NCBI RefSeq assembly: GCF_002776695.1
Contig: NZ_LFJC01000003.1
Span: 7,614,638-7,678,637, forward strand
Reading direction: 5' to 3'
DNA from: Bradyrhizobium nitroreducens
GTDB lineage: Bacteria > Pseudomonadota > Alphaproteobacteria > Rhizobiales > Xanthobacteraceae
Length of the DNA stretch: 64,000 nucleotides
Shown: one piece after another, positions 16,822 to 24,807 of the stretch
How positions within the stretch are numbered: position 1 is the stretch's first letter
Layout: each line of letters starts with the position of its first letter
Translations under genes and position numbers: made by a program
Notes under the pieces: generated by a model
Told to the model about the DNA's origin: nothing
Databases searched by the model: none
The model's input: the letters and a program-made list of their open reading frames with translations, nothing else

Positions 16822-17576
16822 CCTCTCCGCGCCACTTTCGGCAATTTGACGACGCGGTCGCTCGTCACCTCGTCGGCATAGGGCGCGAGAATGTCGAGCA
16901 GGTCGCGGCCGCGCTGCGGCGTGGGGGCGACCAGCGCGCGATTGGCCACGGAATCCAGGTGATGGTGCATCAAGTCCATCACCTTGGCCTCGTCGCCCTT
17001 GGCCAGCGCAGAAATGATGGCGCGGTGCTCGTTGATGGCGCATTCGGTCGAATGCGGCCGGCTGTACAGCGACAGCGTCAGGCAGCAGCGATAGGCGACC
17101 TCGCTGACATAGCGCACCAGAATCGGGCTGTTCGTCATCTGCGCGAGCAGGATGTGGAATTCGGTGGCCAGGCGGATCGAGACCGCATCCGCGCCGCCGC
17201 GTGCGCCGTCCTCGGCGTCGACATGGGCATTCAGCTCCGCGATCTGCGCCTTGGTCAGCTTGCCCGCGAGCTGGCGGACGACGAGGCGTTCGAGCTCGAT
17301 GCGGATGTCGAAGGCGTCGCGCGCCTCCTGCCAGCTCGGGGTCGCCACCACCGCGATGCGGTTGCGACGCAGCTCGACGAGACCCTCGGCGGCGAGTTGC
17401 CCCAGCGCGTGGCGCGCAATGGTGCGGCTGACGCCGAAGCGCTCGCCGAGGGCATCTTCGGGCAGTTTCGCGCCGGGCTCCAGCGCCTGCTCGATGATCG
17501 CACGTCGCAGCGCGCGGCAGATCACACTGACCTTGTCCGACGATTCAGAAGTCTTGCTGGTGCTGCGGGCCGCCAT
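16818..17576 (-). CDS. GntR family regulator (FCD/FadR-type)
   Basis: A 252-residue regulator. The winged helix-turn-helix occupies about residues 17-75 (CRALRRAIIEQALEPGAKL, then LGERFGVSRTIARHALGQLA), followed by an all-helical FCD ligand domain with the metal-binding pattern (ARDAFDIRIELE, the EFHILLA segment, and INEHRAIISALAKGDEA). It should respond to a small acid or heterocycle and control the adjacent ABC importer and amidohydrolases. ATG 17576 is preceded by AAGGA at good spacing; an open extension to 17672 enters the palindromic promoter region and is rejected. Confidence 0.9.
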   Translation of the reverse strand: MAARSTSKTSESSDKVSVICRALRRAIIEQALEPGAKLPEDALGERFGVSRTIARHALGQLAAEGLVELRRNRIAVVATPSWQEARDAFDIRIELERLVVRQLAGKLTKAQIAELNAHVDAEDGARGGADAVSIRLATEFHILLAQMTNSPILVRYVSEVAYRCCLTLSLYSRPHSTECAINEHRAIISALAKGDEAKVMDLMHHHLDSVANRALVAPTPQRGRDLLDILAPYADEVTSDRVVKLPKVARRG

Positions 17577-17640
17577 CGGCGAATCCTTGAGGAGGTCGAA
17601 GCCTCTCTCTAGCACAGCCTTGCGGCGATCCGGCGCCCCA

Positions 17641-17754
17641 ATTGCATGCAGTTTGGGGGCTGGATTGCCCAAATCGAGTCCGGCCGTTTGGCGGTGCGTT
17701 CCGCCAAATCATTGATTTTAAGGGGCAGGCCGGCTGGCATCCAGCTTGCATGCA
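17641..17754. promoter_or_regulatory. Palindrome-rich operator region between gntR and the ABC importer
   Basis: This intergenic stretch holds two TGCATGCA copies (17643-17650 and 17747-17754), each followed by G/C and TTTGG. Between them lies a perfect 8-bp-arm inverted repeat TTTGGCGG-TGCGTT-CCGCCAAA (17687-17708). A further TTTGGG/CCCAAA pair sits at 17652-17673. The TGCATGCA element is shared with 16350-16357, so these are the likely GntR sites. Confidence 0.6.
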
Positions 17755-17765
17755 CTTTGGCTGTG

Positions 17766-18629
17766 ATGCGCATGCAACCCAACGCCCAATTCGACGGCCG
17801 GCCTGTTCCCGAAGGCGTTGCCGCAACCGCGATCGAGCTGTCCGAGGCCTCCGTGACCTTCGGGCGCGGCGACCGCGCCGTGCCGGCTCTGTCGAAGACC
17901 ACGCTGAAGATCGGCGACGGCGAGTTTGTCGCACTGGTCGGCCCGTCCGGATGCGGCAAATCGACCATTTTGCGTCTGGTCAGCGGCCTGGTGCAGCCGA
18001 CCAGCGGCGTCGTCATCGTCGGCGGGCGCGAGGTCGCGGCGCGGGCGATGCGGGTCGGCATGGCGTTTCAGAACCCGACCATGCTGCCGTGGATGACGAT
18101 CGAGCGGAACATCATGCTGCCGCTCAAGATCGTCGAGCCGTTCCGCTCCAGCTTCCGCAGGCTCCGCAAGACCGAATTCCGCGACAAGGCCAATGCGCTG
18201 CTGGAGCAGGTCGGCCTCAAGGGATTTGGCAGCCGCTATCCCTGGCAGCTCTCCGGCGGCATGCTCCAGCGCGCCAATCTCTGCCGCGCGCTGATCCACG
18301 AGCCGCGCATGCTGCTGCTGGACGAGCCGTTCGGCGCGCTCGACCAGTTCACCCGCGAGGAGCTGTGGGCGATCCTCCAGAACCTCTGGATGACGCACAA
18401 GCCGACGGTGCTGCTGGTCACGCACGACCTGCGCGAGGCCGGCTTCCTCGCCAGCCGCATCTGCGTGATGAGCTCACGCCCCGGCCGCATCCTCGACGAC
18501 AGCCGCGTCGATTTCGCCCGGCCGCGCACCGTCGCCATGACCTTCGAGCCGGATTTCGTCGCGCTGAACCAGAAGCTGCGCGCCTTCATCGAGGATGCGC
18601 GCAGCGCTAGCGAACAGGGGGCAGGCTGA
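17766..18629 (+). CDS. ABC transporter ATP-binding protein (SsuB/TauB/NrtD type)
   Basis: A 287-residue ATPase. Walker A GPSGCGKST, Q-loop GMAFQNPTMLPWM, signature LSGGMLQRANLCRAL, Walker B MLLLDEPFGALD and the H-loop VTHD are all present. It powers import with the adjacent permease and NMT1-like receptor, the set used for sulfonates, nitrate, pyrimidine precursors and related compounds. ATG 17766 and ATG 17772 are both possible; neither has a strong ribosome site. An open frame reaching back to 17646 crosses the operators and is rejected. The stop overlaps the permease start by one base. Confidence 0.93.
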   Translation: MRMQPNAQFDGRPVPEGVAATAIELSEASVTFGRGDRAVPALSKTTLKIGDGEFVALVGPSGCGKSTILRLVSGLVQPTSGVVIVGGREVAARAMRVGMAFQNPTMLPWMTIERNIMLPLKIVEPFRSSFRRLRKTEFRDKANALLEQVGLKGFGSRYPWQLSGGMLQRANLCRALIHEPRMLLLDEPFGALDQFTREELWAILQNLWMTHKPTVLLVTHDLREAGFLASRICVMSSRPGRILDDSRVDFARPRTVAMTFEPDFVALNQKLRAFIEDARSASEQGAG

Positions 18630-19405
18630 TGTTCGGGATCGATATCAGGCAGAAGGCGTGGTCGGCCGGACTGATCGTGCTGTTCTTCGTCGCCTGGGAA
18701 TTGTTCTGCCTGATGACGGGCATGTCGGACCTCGTGCTGCCGCGGCCGTCGCAAGTGCTCGTGACGCTGGTTCAGCGCTTCCCGGTGCTGTGGCCTCACA
18801 TCGTGCAGACACTCGCGACCACGATGTTCGGCTTCGTCCTGGGCGTCGCGCTCGGCGTCGCCCTCGGCGCGATCATCGGCGTGTCGAAGACGGCCTACGA
18901 CACCTGCTATCCGCTGCTGATTGGCTTCTCCTCGATTCCCAAGGTCGCGGTGGTGCCGATCTTCGTGCTGTGGTTCGGATCCGGCACGGTGCCTGCGGTG
19001 CTGACGGCGCTGTCGATCTGCTTCTTTCCGATCGTCGTGAATATCGCGACGGGCCTTGCGACCACCGAGCCCGAGCTCGAGGACGTGCTGAAGGCGCTCG
19101 GCGCCAGCAAGTTCGACATCCTCTGGAATGTCGGCTTGCCCCGGACGATGCCGTTCTTCTTCGCTTCGCTGAAAGTCGCGATCTCCTACGCTTTTGTCGG
19201 CGCGGTGCTGTCGGAGACGGTCGCTTCCAACCGCGGCATCGGCAACGTCATGATGACCGCGTCCTCCAATTTCAACGTGCCGCTGGTGTTCGCGGGCCTG
19301 TTCGTGCTCGCGGGCCTCGGTGTCGCGCTCTACGTCGTGTTTTCGCTGATCGAGAGCCGCGTCACCGGCTGGGCCACGCGCAAGAACGACGTGATTGCCA
19401 CCTGA
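18629..19405 (+). CDS. ABC transporter permease (SsuC/TauC type)
   Basis: A 258-residue inner-membrane permease with about six transmembrane helices. It contains the EAA-like coupling loop (LEDVLKALGASKFDILWNV) and the family pattern LPRPSQVLVTL near the N-terminus. It starts at the overlapping TGATG after the ATPase gene, so the two are translationally coupled. It forms the channel for the NMT1-like receptor encoded next. Confidence 0.93.
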   Translation: MFGIDIRQKAWSAGLIVLFFVAWELFCLMTGMSDLVLPRPSQVLVTLVQRFPVLWPHIVQTLATTMFGFVLGVALGVALGAIIGVSKTAYDTCYPLLIGFSSIPKVAVVPIFVLWFGSGTVPAVLTALSICFFPIVVNIATGLATTEPELEDVLKALGASKFDILWNVGLPRTMPFFFASLKVAISYAFVGAVLSETVASNRGIGNVMMTASSNFNVPLVFAGLFVLAGLGVALYVVFSLIESRVTGWATRKNDVIAT

Positions 19406-19445
19406 TTTTCTGAACCGTCACGCAACGAAGCTTGAGGAGGTCTCG

Positions 19446-20471
19446 ATGTTGAGAAAAGTAACTGCCGCGCTGCTGGGATTGGCCCTGTCCACGGGGGCCG
19501 CGATTGCCCAGGAGACCACGATCAAGTTCACGCTGGGCTGGAAGACCCAAGGCAGCGATGCCGCCTTCTTCTACGCCAAGGATCATGGCTTGTTCAAAGA
19601 GGAGGGCCTCAACGTCGTCATCGACCAGGGCGAGGGCTCGGGTGCCACCGTGACGCGCATCATGTCCGGGGCCTACGACGCCGGCTTCGGCGACGTCAAC
19701 GCCATCATCCAGAACGCCTCGACCAAGCCGCAGGAGGCGCCCGTCATGGTCTACATGATGTGGAACCAGCCGCCATTCGCGATCGTCGCCAAGAAGACCA
19801 GCGGCATCAACACCATCAAGGATTTCGAGGGCCACACCCTCGGCGGCGCGCAGGGCACGCCGACGACCCGCCTGCTGCCGGTGTTCACGCGCAAGAACGG
19901 CCTCGACGGCGAGAAGATCAAGATCTCCAACATGGCACCGAATCTCCAGGAGCCGATGCTGATCAAGGGCGATATCGACGGCGCGCTCGTCTTCAACATC
20001 ACCAGCTATTTCAACCTGGTGCTGAACCGGCAGGACCCCGACAAGGACTTCAAATGGTTCTCGTTCGGTGAGTACGGTCTCGACCTCTATTCCAACGGCG
20101 TAATGGTCTCCAAGAAGTTGATCGCGTCGAACCCGAAAGCGGTCGCGGGTCTCGTGCGTGCCATCAACAAGGGCGCGATCGCGGTGGCCAAGGACCAGAA
20201 CGCCGGCATGAAAGCTGCGCTGAATTACGACAATCTGATCGACGTCGCGGTCGAGAAGCGCCGGCTGCAATATTCCTTCGACAAGCTGATCGTCTCGCCG
20301 GAGATGAAGGAGATCGGTGTCGGCGACATCAAGGACGATCGCATGACGCGCGCCATCGGCATCATCGTCGAAGGCTATCAGCTCGCCCGCGCGCCGGCTA
20401 CGGCCGAGGTGTTCTCGCGGGAGTTCCTGCCGCCGCGTGCCGAGCGGGAGCTGGTGTATACGGCCAACTGA
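19446..20471 (+). CDS. ABC transporter substrate-binding protein (NMT1/THI5-like)
   Basis: A 341-residue periplasmic receptor. The signal peptide ends near GAAIAQE, followed by KFTLGWKTQGSDAAFFYAKD and GLFKEEGLNVVIDQGEGSG, the NMT1/THI5-like opening. The family binds pyrimidine precursors, nitrate, sulfonates or aromatic compounds. Adjacent cytosine-deaminase-like and chlorohydrolase-like enzymes make an N-heterocycle the best guess (inference). ATG 19446 follows GAGGAGG; the open frame begins earlier at 19395 without a signal-like sequence. Confidence 0.92.
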   Translation: MLRKVTAALLGLALSTGAAIAQETTIKFTLGWKTQGSDAAFFYAKDHGLFKEEGLNVVIDQGEGSGATVTRIMSGAYDAGFGDVNAIIQNASTKPQEAPVMVYMMWNQPPFAIVAKKTSGINTIKDFEGHTLGGAQGTPTTRLLPVFTRKNGLDGEKIKISNMAPNLQEPMLIKGDIDGALVFNITSYFNLVLNRQDPDKDFKWFSFGEYGLDLYSNGVMVSKKLIASNPKAVAGLVRAINKGAIAVAKDQNAGMKAALNYDNLIDVAVEKRRLQYSFDKLIVSPEMKEIGVGDIKDDRMTRAIGIIVEGYQLARAPATAEVFSREFLPPRAERELVYTAN

Positions 20472-20487
20472 GCCCGGAGAGACCGTC

Positions 20488-21927
20488 ATGGCCACGGAGG
20501 TTTCGGCGACCAGCCTGTTCCGTGGCCCTGATCTGGGCATCCGCGACAATGTCGTGCTGCGGCACGAGGCCGGTGTCATCGCCGACATCTCGGAAGGAGC
20601 GGAGGCCGGCAGCGGCACGCGCTCCTTCGTCATTCCGGCCTTCGTCAACGCCCACGATCATGCCCGCGCCACGGCATCGTCCTTTGGCGCGGTCGGCATG
20701 CCCCTGGAAAGCTGGATCCTGCGCACCGCGCTCGGCACACCGGTCGATCCCTACCTGACCGCCGCCTCCGCGCTGGCCCGCTCGGCCAAGGCCGGCTGCG
20801 CGGCCATGATGGTGCACTACACCCGCCCGAGCGGGACGATGCCGTTGCTCGACGAAGCCAAGGCGATCGCAAGAGCGGCGTCCGCCGTCGGCATCCGCAT
20901 GGCCTTTGCGCTCGCGGTGCGCGACCAGAACCCGATCGTTTATGGCGATGCCGAGCCGGCGCTCTCGGGACTTCCCGCCGACGATCGCAAGGCCATCGAA
21001 GATCTCTTCATCCGCGCGCCAATGTCGCCCAAGGCCTATATCGAGCTGACCGACGCCATTGCCGCCGCCATCGCCGGCCCGATGATCGACGTGCAGTTCG
21101 GACCCGCCGGCGTGCAATGGTGCTCGAAGCCGCTGTTGGAGGCGGTTGCCGAGAATTCGGCGCGGACGGGCCGGCGCATTCACATGCATCTGCTGGAGAC
21201 CGTGTATCAGCGCGCCTGGGCCGACCAGAACTTTCCGGACATGGTGCGCTGGCTTCGCGATACTGGTTTCCTTTCGGAGCGGCTGACGCTGGCGCACTGC
21301 ATCCACGCCCGCCCCGACGAGCTGGAGATGATCGCTGCGTCGGGTGCGCGCATCGTCACCAATTTCAGCTCGAACATGCATCTGCGCTCGGGCCTCGCCC
21401 CGATCGCCGCCGCACACAAATGCGGCTGCGCCATCGCGGTCGGCGTCGACGGGCTGGCGCTGGACGAGGACGACGACATCCTGCGCGAGATGCGGCTGGT
21501 GCAGATGGCCCATGGCGGCCTGGGATTCAAGGCGACATGGACACCGACCGAGCTGTTCTCCCTGGCCATCCGCAATGGGCGCCGTGCCACCGGGGCGCCC
21601 GGGAGCGGGGAGCTCGTCGCCGGCAACCCGGCCGACTATGTCGTGATCGACCTCGATCGGCTCGACCGCGACCGGATCATGCCTGTCGATCCCATGACGC
21701 TGCTGTTTGCGCGCGGCAACACTTCGCTGGTCAAGCAGGTCGTCGTTTCAGGCAGGACGATCGTCGGCGACGGGGCGTGTACCGGCGTTGACCTGCCGGC
21801 CATCGAGCAGGAATTGCGGGCGATGTACCGCGCCAATGTCGGCAAGCTCGACGGTTTCAAGCGGATGTGGCCGGCCCTGTCGGAGCGGGTCGGCGGCTGG
21901 TTCGAGCAACAGCTCACCTGCGACTAA
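20488..21927 (+). CDS. Amidohydrolase (deaminase/chlorohydrolase-like)
   Basis: A 479-residue metal-dependent hydrolase. The first metal motif is PAFVNAHDHARAT. Later come RRIHMHLLETVYQ (third metal His), LTLAHCIHARPDELEMI (fourth), and the catalytic Asp region AIAVGVDGLALDEDDD, ending in a C-terminal composite domain (GNPADYVVIDLDRL). This is the layout of the AtzA/TrzN/SsnA-like group, which remove amino or chloro groups from heterocycles. ATG 20488 follows GGAGAG. It closes the ABC importer run and probably acts on the imported substrate. Confidence 0.85.
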   Translation: MATEVSATSLFRGPDLGIRDNVVLRHEAGVIADISEGAEAGSGTRSFVIPAFVNAHDHARATASSFGAVGMPLESWILRTALGTPVDPYLTAASALARSAKAGCAAMMVHYTRPSGTMPLLDEAKAIARAASAVGIRMAFALAVRDQNPIVYGDAEPALSGLPADDRKAIEDLFIRAPMSPKAYIELTDAIAAAIAGPMIDVQFGPAGVQWCSKPLLEAVAENSARTGRRIHMHLLETVYQRAWADQNFPDMVRWLRDTGFLSERLTLAHCIHARPDELEMIAASGARIVTNFSSNMHLRSGLAPIAAAHKCGCAIAVGVDGLALDEDDDILREMRLVQMAHGGLGFKATWTPTELFSLAIRNGRRATGAPGSGELVAGNPADYVVIDLDRLDRDRIMPVDPMTLLFARGNTSLVKQVVVSGRTIVGDGACTGVDLPAIEQELRAMYRANVGKLDGFKRMWPALSERVGGWFEQQLTCD

Positions 21928-22073
21928 GGCGGGAAGCGGCGTCGCCTTGGTCTGGCCGATACAAAACCGCGATAGCTGATCAGCGGAACCTCGTCTGGCG
22001 ATCGGTGCTGCTCTGGGCTATCACACGCGCGGCTGTGCGCTGGCACGGCCGACACCTATTCAAGGAGCTCCCG

Positions 22074-22982
22074 ATGCGTCTTCCTACCCTTTTTCTGGCC
22101 GTCACATGCCTTGCGGGCACAGCTTCGGCTGAAGATCTCACCGGCACGCTCCAGAAAATCAAGGAGACCAAGAAGATCACGCTCGGCTATCAGGAAGCGT
22201 CCGTCCCGTTCAGCTATCTCGACGGCAACCAGAAGCCGGTCGGCTTTGCCATGGACATCTGCCTCAAAATCGTCGATGCCGTGAAGAAGCAACTCAATAT
22301 GCCCGACATCGCCGTCGACACGCTTGCCGTGACCTCGTCGAACCGGATTCCCTTGATGGTCAACGGCACGCTCGATCTGCACTGCTCGGCGACCACGAAC
22401 AACGCCGACCGCCAGAAGCAGGTCGCCTTCACCAATACGCACTTCCTCAGCGCAACGCGGTTCGCCGCCAAGAAGGCCGCGAAGATCAACACCATCGACG
22501 ACCTCAGGGGCAAGGCGGTCACGGCCGTGGCCGGCTCGGTCAACCTGACGCAACTCGCCAAGGTCAATACGGACCGCAATCTCGGCATCAACATCATGCC
22601 GGCGAAGGACCAGGCCGAGGCTTTCCTGCTCCTGGAAACCGACCGCGCCCAGGCCTACGCGCTCGACGACGTGCAGCTCGCGGTCGCGATCGCGCGCTCC
22701 AAGGAGCCGCAAGCCTTCATGATCAGCGAGGAGGCGTTCTCGAAGCCGGAGCCTTACGGCATCATGCTGCGCCGCGAGGATGCCCCGTTCAAGGCGCTCG
22801 CCGATCGCGCGACCGCGGAGCTCTATGCGAGCCCGGAGATCGAGGTGCTCTACAAGAAATGGCTGCAATCGCCGACGCCGCCGAATGGTCTCAACTACAA
22901 CGTCCCGATGTCGGCCGCCCTGCGGAATGCCTTCAAGAAGCCGAGTTCGAGCGCGGATCCGGATGTGTACGTGGCGAATTGA
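22074..22982 (+). CDS. Amino-acid ABC transporter substrate-binding protein (glutamate/aspartate GltI type)
   Basis: A 302-residue periplasmic receptor with a short signal peptide (cleaved near GTASAED), then TLQKIKETKKITLGYQEAS, VPFSYLD and QKPVGFAMDICLKIVDAVKK, the GltI/AatJ pattern. It probably binds an acidic amino acid or a relative. AAGGAG precedes ATG 22074. No permease or ATPase genes are adjacent, so it must borrow a transporter or act as an orphan receptor. Confidence 0.88.
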   Translation: MRLPTLFLAVTCLAGTASAEDLTGTLQKIKETKKITLGYQEASVPFSYLDGNQKPVGFAMDICLKIVDAVKKQLNMPDIAVDTLAVTSSNRIPLMVNGTLDLHCSATTNNADRQKQVAFTNTHFLSATRFAAKKAAKINTIDDLRGKAVTAVAGSVNLTQLAKVNTDRNLGINIMPAKDQAEAFLLLETDRAQAYALDDVQLAVAIARSKEPQAFMISEEAFSKPEPYGIMLRREDAPFKALADRATAELYASPEIEVLYKKWLQSPTPPNGLNYNVPMSAALRNAFKKPSSSADPDVYVAN

Positions 22983-23233
22983 GCCGAGGGCGCAAGGTCG
23001 CCGTTGACGCGGCCCCACCGCAATGGGCTCGGCCGTCGATCAGTGCCTGAACTAAGCGGTAGCGTGGCCTCCGCGAGACTGCGCTTCACCCGGAATACGG
23101 TTTCGCTGCTTCATTTCGCGATGCAACGCGGCTGCTTGCTGCGTTGCTTTGCAGTGTCACTTTGGTCTTGCGGCTCCTTTGATTGCGTTGTTAGTATTTA
23201 ATCACTTACAAGTTGTTTTTTCAGGAGACATTT

Positions 23234-24124
23234 GTGGCTGTTCATTTTGATGTCGTGCGCGACGGCGCACACTTTTCCGCACGTCCGGACAATGGTGAAC
23301 CCTTTGCGATCGGACAGAAGGTCAGATACCGCAACAAGAAGACCGGCGTTGAGCGATTTGGCCTCTCGAACGACGGCAACTATTTTGGCTCAGCCGAAGC
23401 CAAGAAGTGGCTTTACCTCGCGAAGGACTATCATGACGTCTACCCGTTCTGGTCCGATTTCATCGAGCCGACGGCCATCTGCGAGGGGCAGAGCTTTCTG
23501 TCTCTGAACACCTATGACCGGGCGCGGTTCACGTTCGGGTTCGGTCAGTTCGCTGCGCACGTGCCGGACGGGGATTTCATTCGCTGGTTCAGGGATATGC
23601 TGCAACGCCCCGAGGCGCTGGACTACTTCCCGAACCTCGAAGTGCTGAATGGGCGCATCGTCAAGGTCGAAGAGAACAAGACCCTTCCGATGGAAACGGC
23701 AAACTCGACCGAGGCATTGCAACTGTACCTCAATCCAACCTTGGACGAGGTTGAGGATTCAGAGGTGATCGGCGCCGCAAAGTTCATTCATTGGACGACG
23801 AGCGTGCCGGGGGCGCGGCTGTTGCAAGTCCAGCACATGGTGACGACGGCGCGCGCACTCGTCCGCGAAGCGGACAAGCGTCTCGGCCTCGATGGTATGA
23901 CGGCCGATATCTGCTGCGTCGTCATGGACATTCGTCATCAGGGCCGGGCCGCCTTCGCGGACATGCAGAAGGCCCTGCTGGACGGCAAACCGTTCGACGC
24001 GTTGCTGGAGGTGGGAAGTGACAACGAGCCGGGGCGTTGCGCGAATTTGAAGACGGCGCTCGCTACGAGGCGCACAAACCTCAAGAAGAAGCGGTGGTCC
24101 CGCTCCATGGGCGAATTCGTCTGA
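23234..24124 (+). CDS. Putative lysozyme-like peptidoglycan-active protein
   Basis: A 296-residue protein without a signal peptide. Its middle carries IEPTAICEGQSFLSLNTYD followed by RARFTFGFGQFAAHVPDGDF, resembling the catalytic Glu and G-x-G-Q segments of lysozyme-like glycosidases; this is my reading and not a firm family match. The C-terminus is strongly basic (RRTNLKKKRW). GTG 23234 preceded by AGGAGA is chosen over a TTG at 23213. Upstream lies an unusually AT-rich stretch (about 23150-23230). The next gene, a DUF2272 protein, begins 11 bases later, and the pair looks like a small cell-wall-targeting cassette. Confidence 0.5.
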   Translation: MAVHFDVVRDGAHFSARPDNGEPFAIGQKVRYRNKKTGVERFGLSNDGNYFGSAEAKKWLYLAKDYHDVYPFWSDFIEPTAICEGQSFLSLNTYDRARFTFGFGQFAAHVPDGDFIRWFRDMLQRPEALDYFPNLEVLNGRIVKVEENKTLPMETANSTEALQLYLNPTLDEVEDSEVIGAAKFIHWTTSVPGARLLQVQHMVTTARALVREADKRLGLDGMTADICCVVMDIRHQGRAAFADMQKALLDGKPFDALLEVGSDNEPGRCANLKTALATRRTNLKKKRWSRSMGEFV

Positions 24125-24135
24125 GGAGCCGGATC

Positions 24136-24765
24136 ATGACGATTGCGGAATCCCTGGTCGAGATCGCCCGGCGGGAGTGGACGCGTTGGGGCGGCCCCGC
24201 CGAGACAATCGACGGACGTCTGATCGGCTTCACGAGCGACCGAATGGAGGCGGATGCGCCATTCTGGACTTATGTCGGTGAATACTGGAAGGCCGTCGGC
24301 AGCCATCTGGACGGGAGAGATTCCCCGGCCTGGTCGGCTGCCTTCATTTCCTATTGCTTCCGCGAGGCGGGAGCCGCCAAGAAGTTTCCCTACAACGAGA
24401 ATCATTCCCTCTATGCTGCGGACATCGACAGCGGTCGTTTCCCCGGCCTCTCGCTGCAGGATCCAGCCTCGACATCACTAGTGACCGGCGATCTCGTCTG
24501 GGCAAGCCGCAGCGGAGATGGCTGTCGGGCGCCGCCGCGGAGCTTTGCCGAAGCCAAGAGCGAATTGAAGCGGATTCGTGCAGGGAAAGCGGACAGCTTT
24601 TGCAGTCACTGCGACATCGTCGTCGCTGTGCGCACGGGTGAGGCCGACGTGATTGGTGGTAACGTCAAGAATGCTGCGACGCGGACGACCTATCGGCTGG
24701 ACGTCCACGGGTGCATCAGAGACGGCCGCCGCAACTTTGTTGGGATCATCAAGAACTCGCTCTGA
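24136..24765 (+). CDS. DUF2272 domain protein (NlpC/P60-like candidate)
   Basis: A 209-residue protein. It contains DSPAWSAAFISYCFREAGAA followed by a His-containing segment (NENHSLYAADID), GDLVWASR, SHCDIVVAVRTGEADVIGGN and a final strand-rich part. The Cys-bearing SAAFISYC helix, the GDLV strand and the later His resemble papain-like NlpC/P60 amidases, which cut peptidoglycan stem peptides; DUF2272 itself is uncharacterised. No signal peptide is visible. GAGGA precedes the ATG. It is the second gene of a two-gene unit with the lysozyme-like gene. Confidence 0.65.
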   Translation: MTIAESLVEIARREWTRWGGPAETIDGRLIGFTSDRMEADAPFWTYVGEYWKAVGSHLDGRDSPAWSAAFISYCFREAGAAKKFPYNENHSLYAADIDSGRFPGLSLQDPASTSLVTGDLVWASRSGDGCRAPPRSFAEAKSELKRIRAGKADSFCSHCDIVVAVRTGEADVIGGNVKNAATRTTYRLDVHGCIRDGRRNFVGIIKNSL

Positions 24766-24770
24766 TCCTG

Positions 24771-24804
24771 GTGCGGGCGAGCCGCACGGCTGCCTCGCCC
24801 GCAC
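24771..24804. terminator. Hairpin between convergent genes
   Basis: GTGCGGGCGAG (24771-24781) and CTCGCCCGCAC (24794-24804) form a perfect 11-bp stem with a 12-base loop, filling the 42-base gap between two convergent genes. There is no long T run on either side, so it is a likely bidirectional terminator of the weak type. Confidence 0.65.
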
Positions 24805-24807
24805 GGT

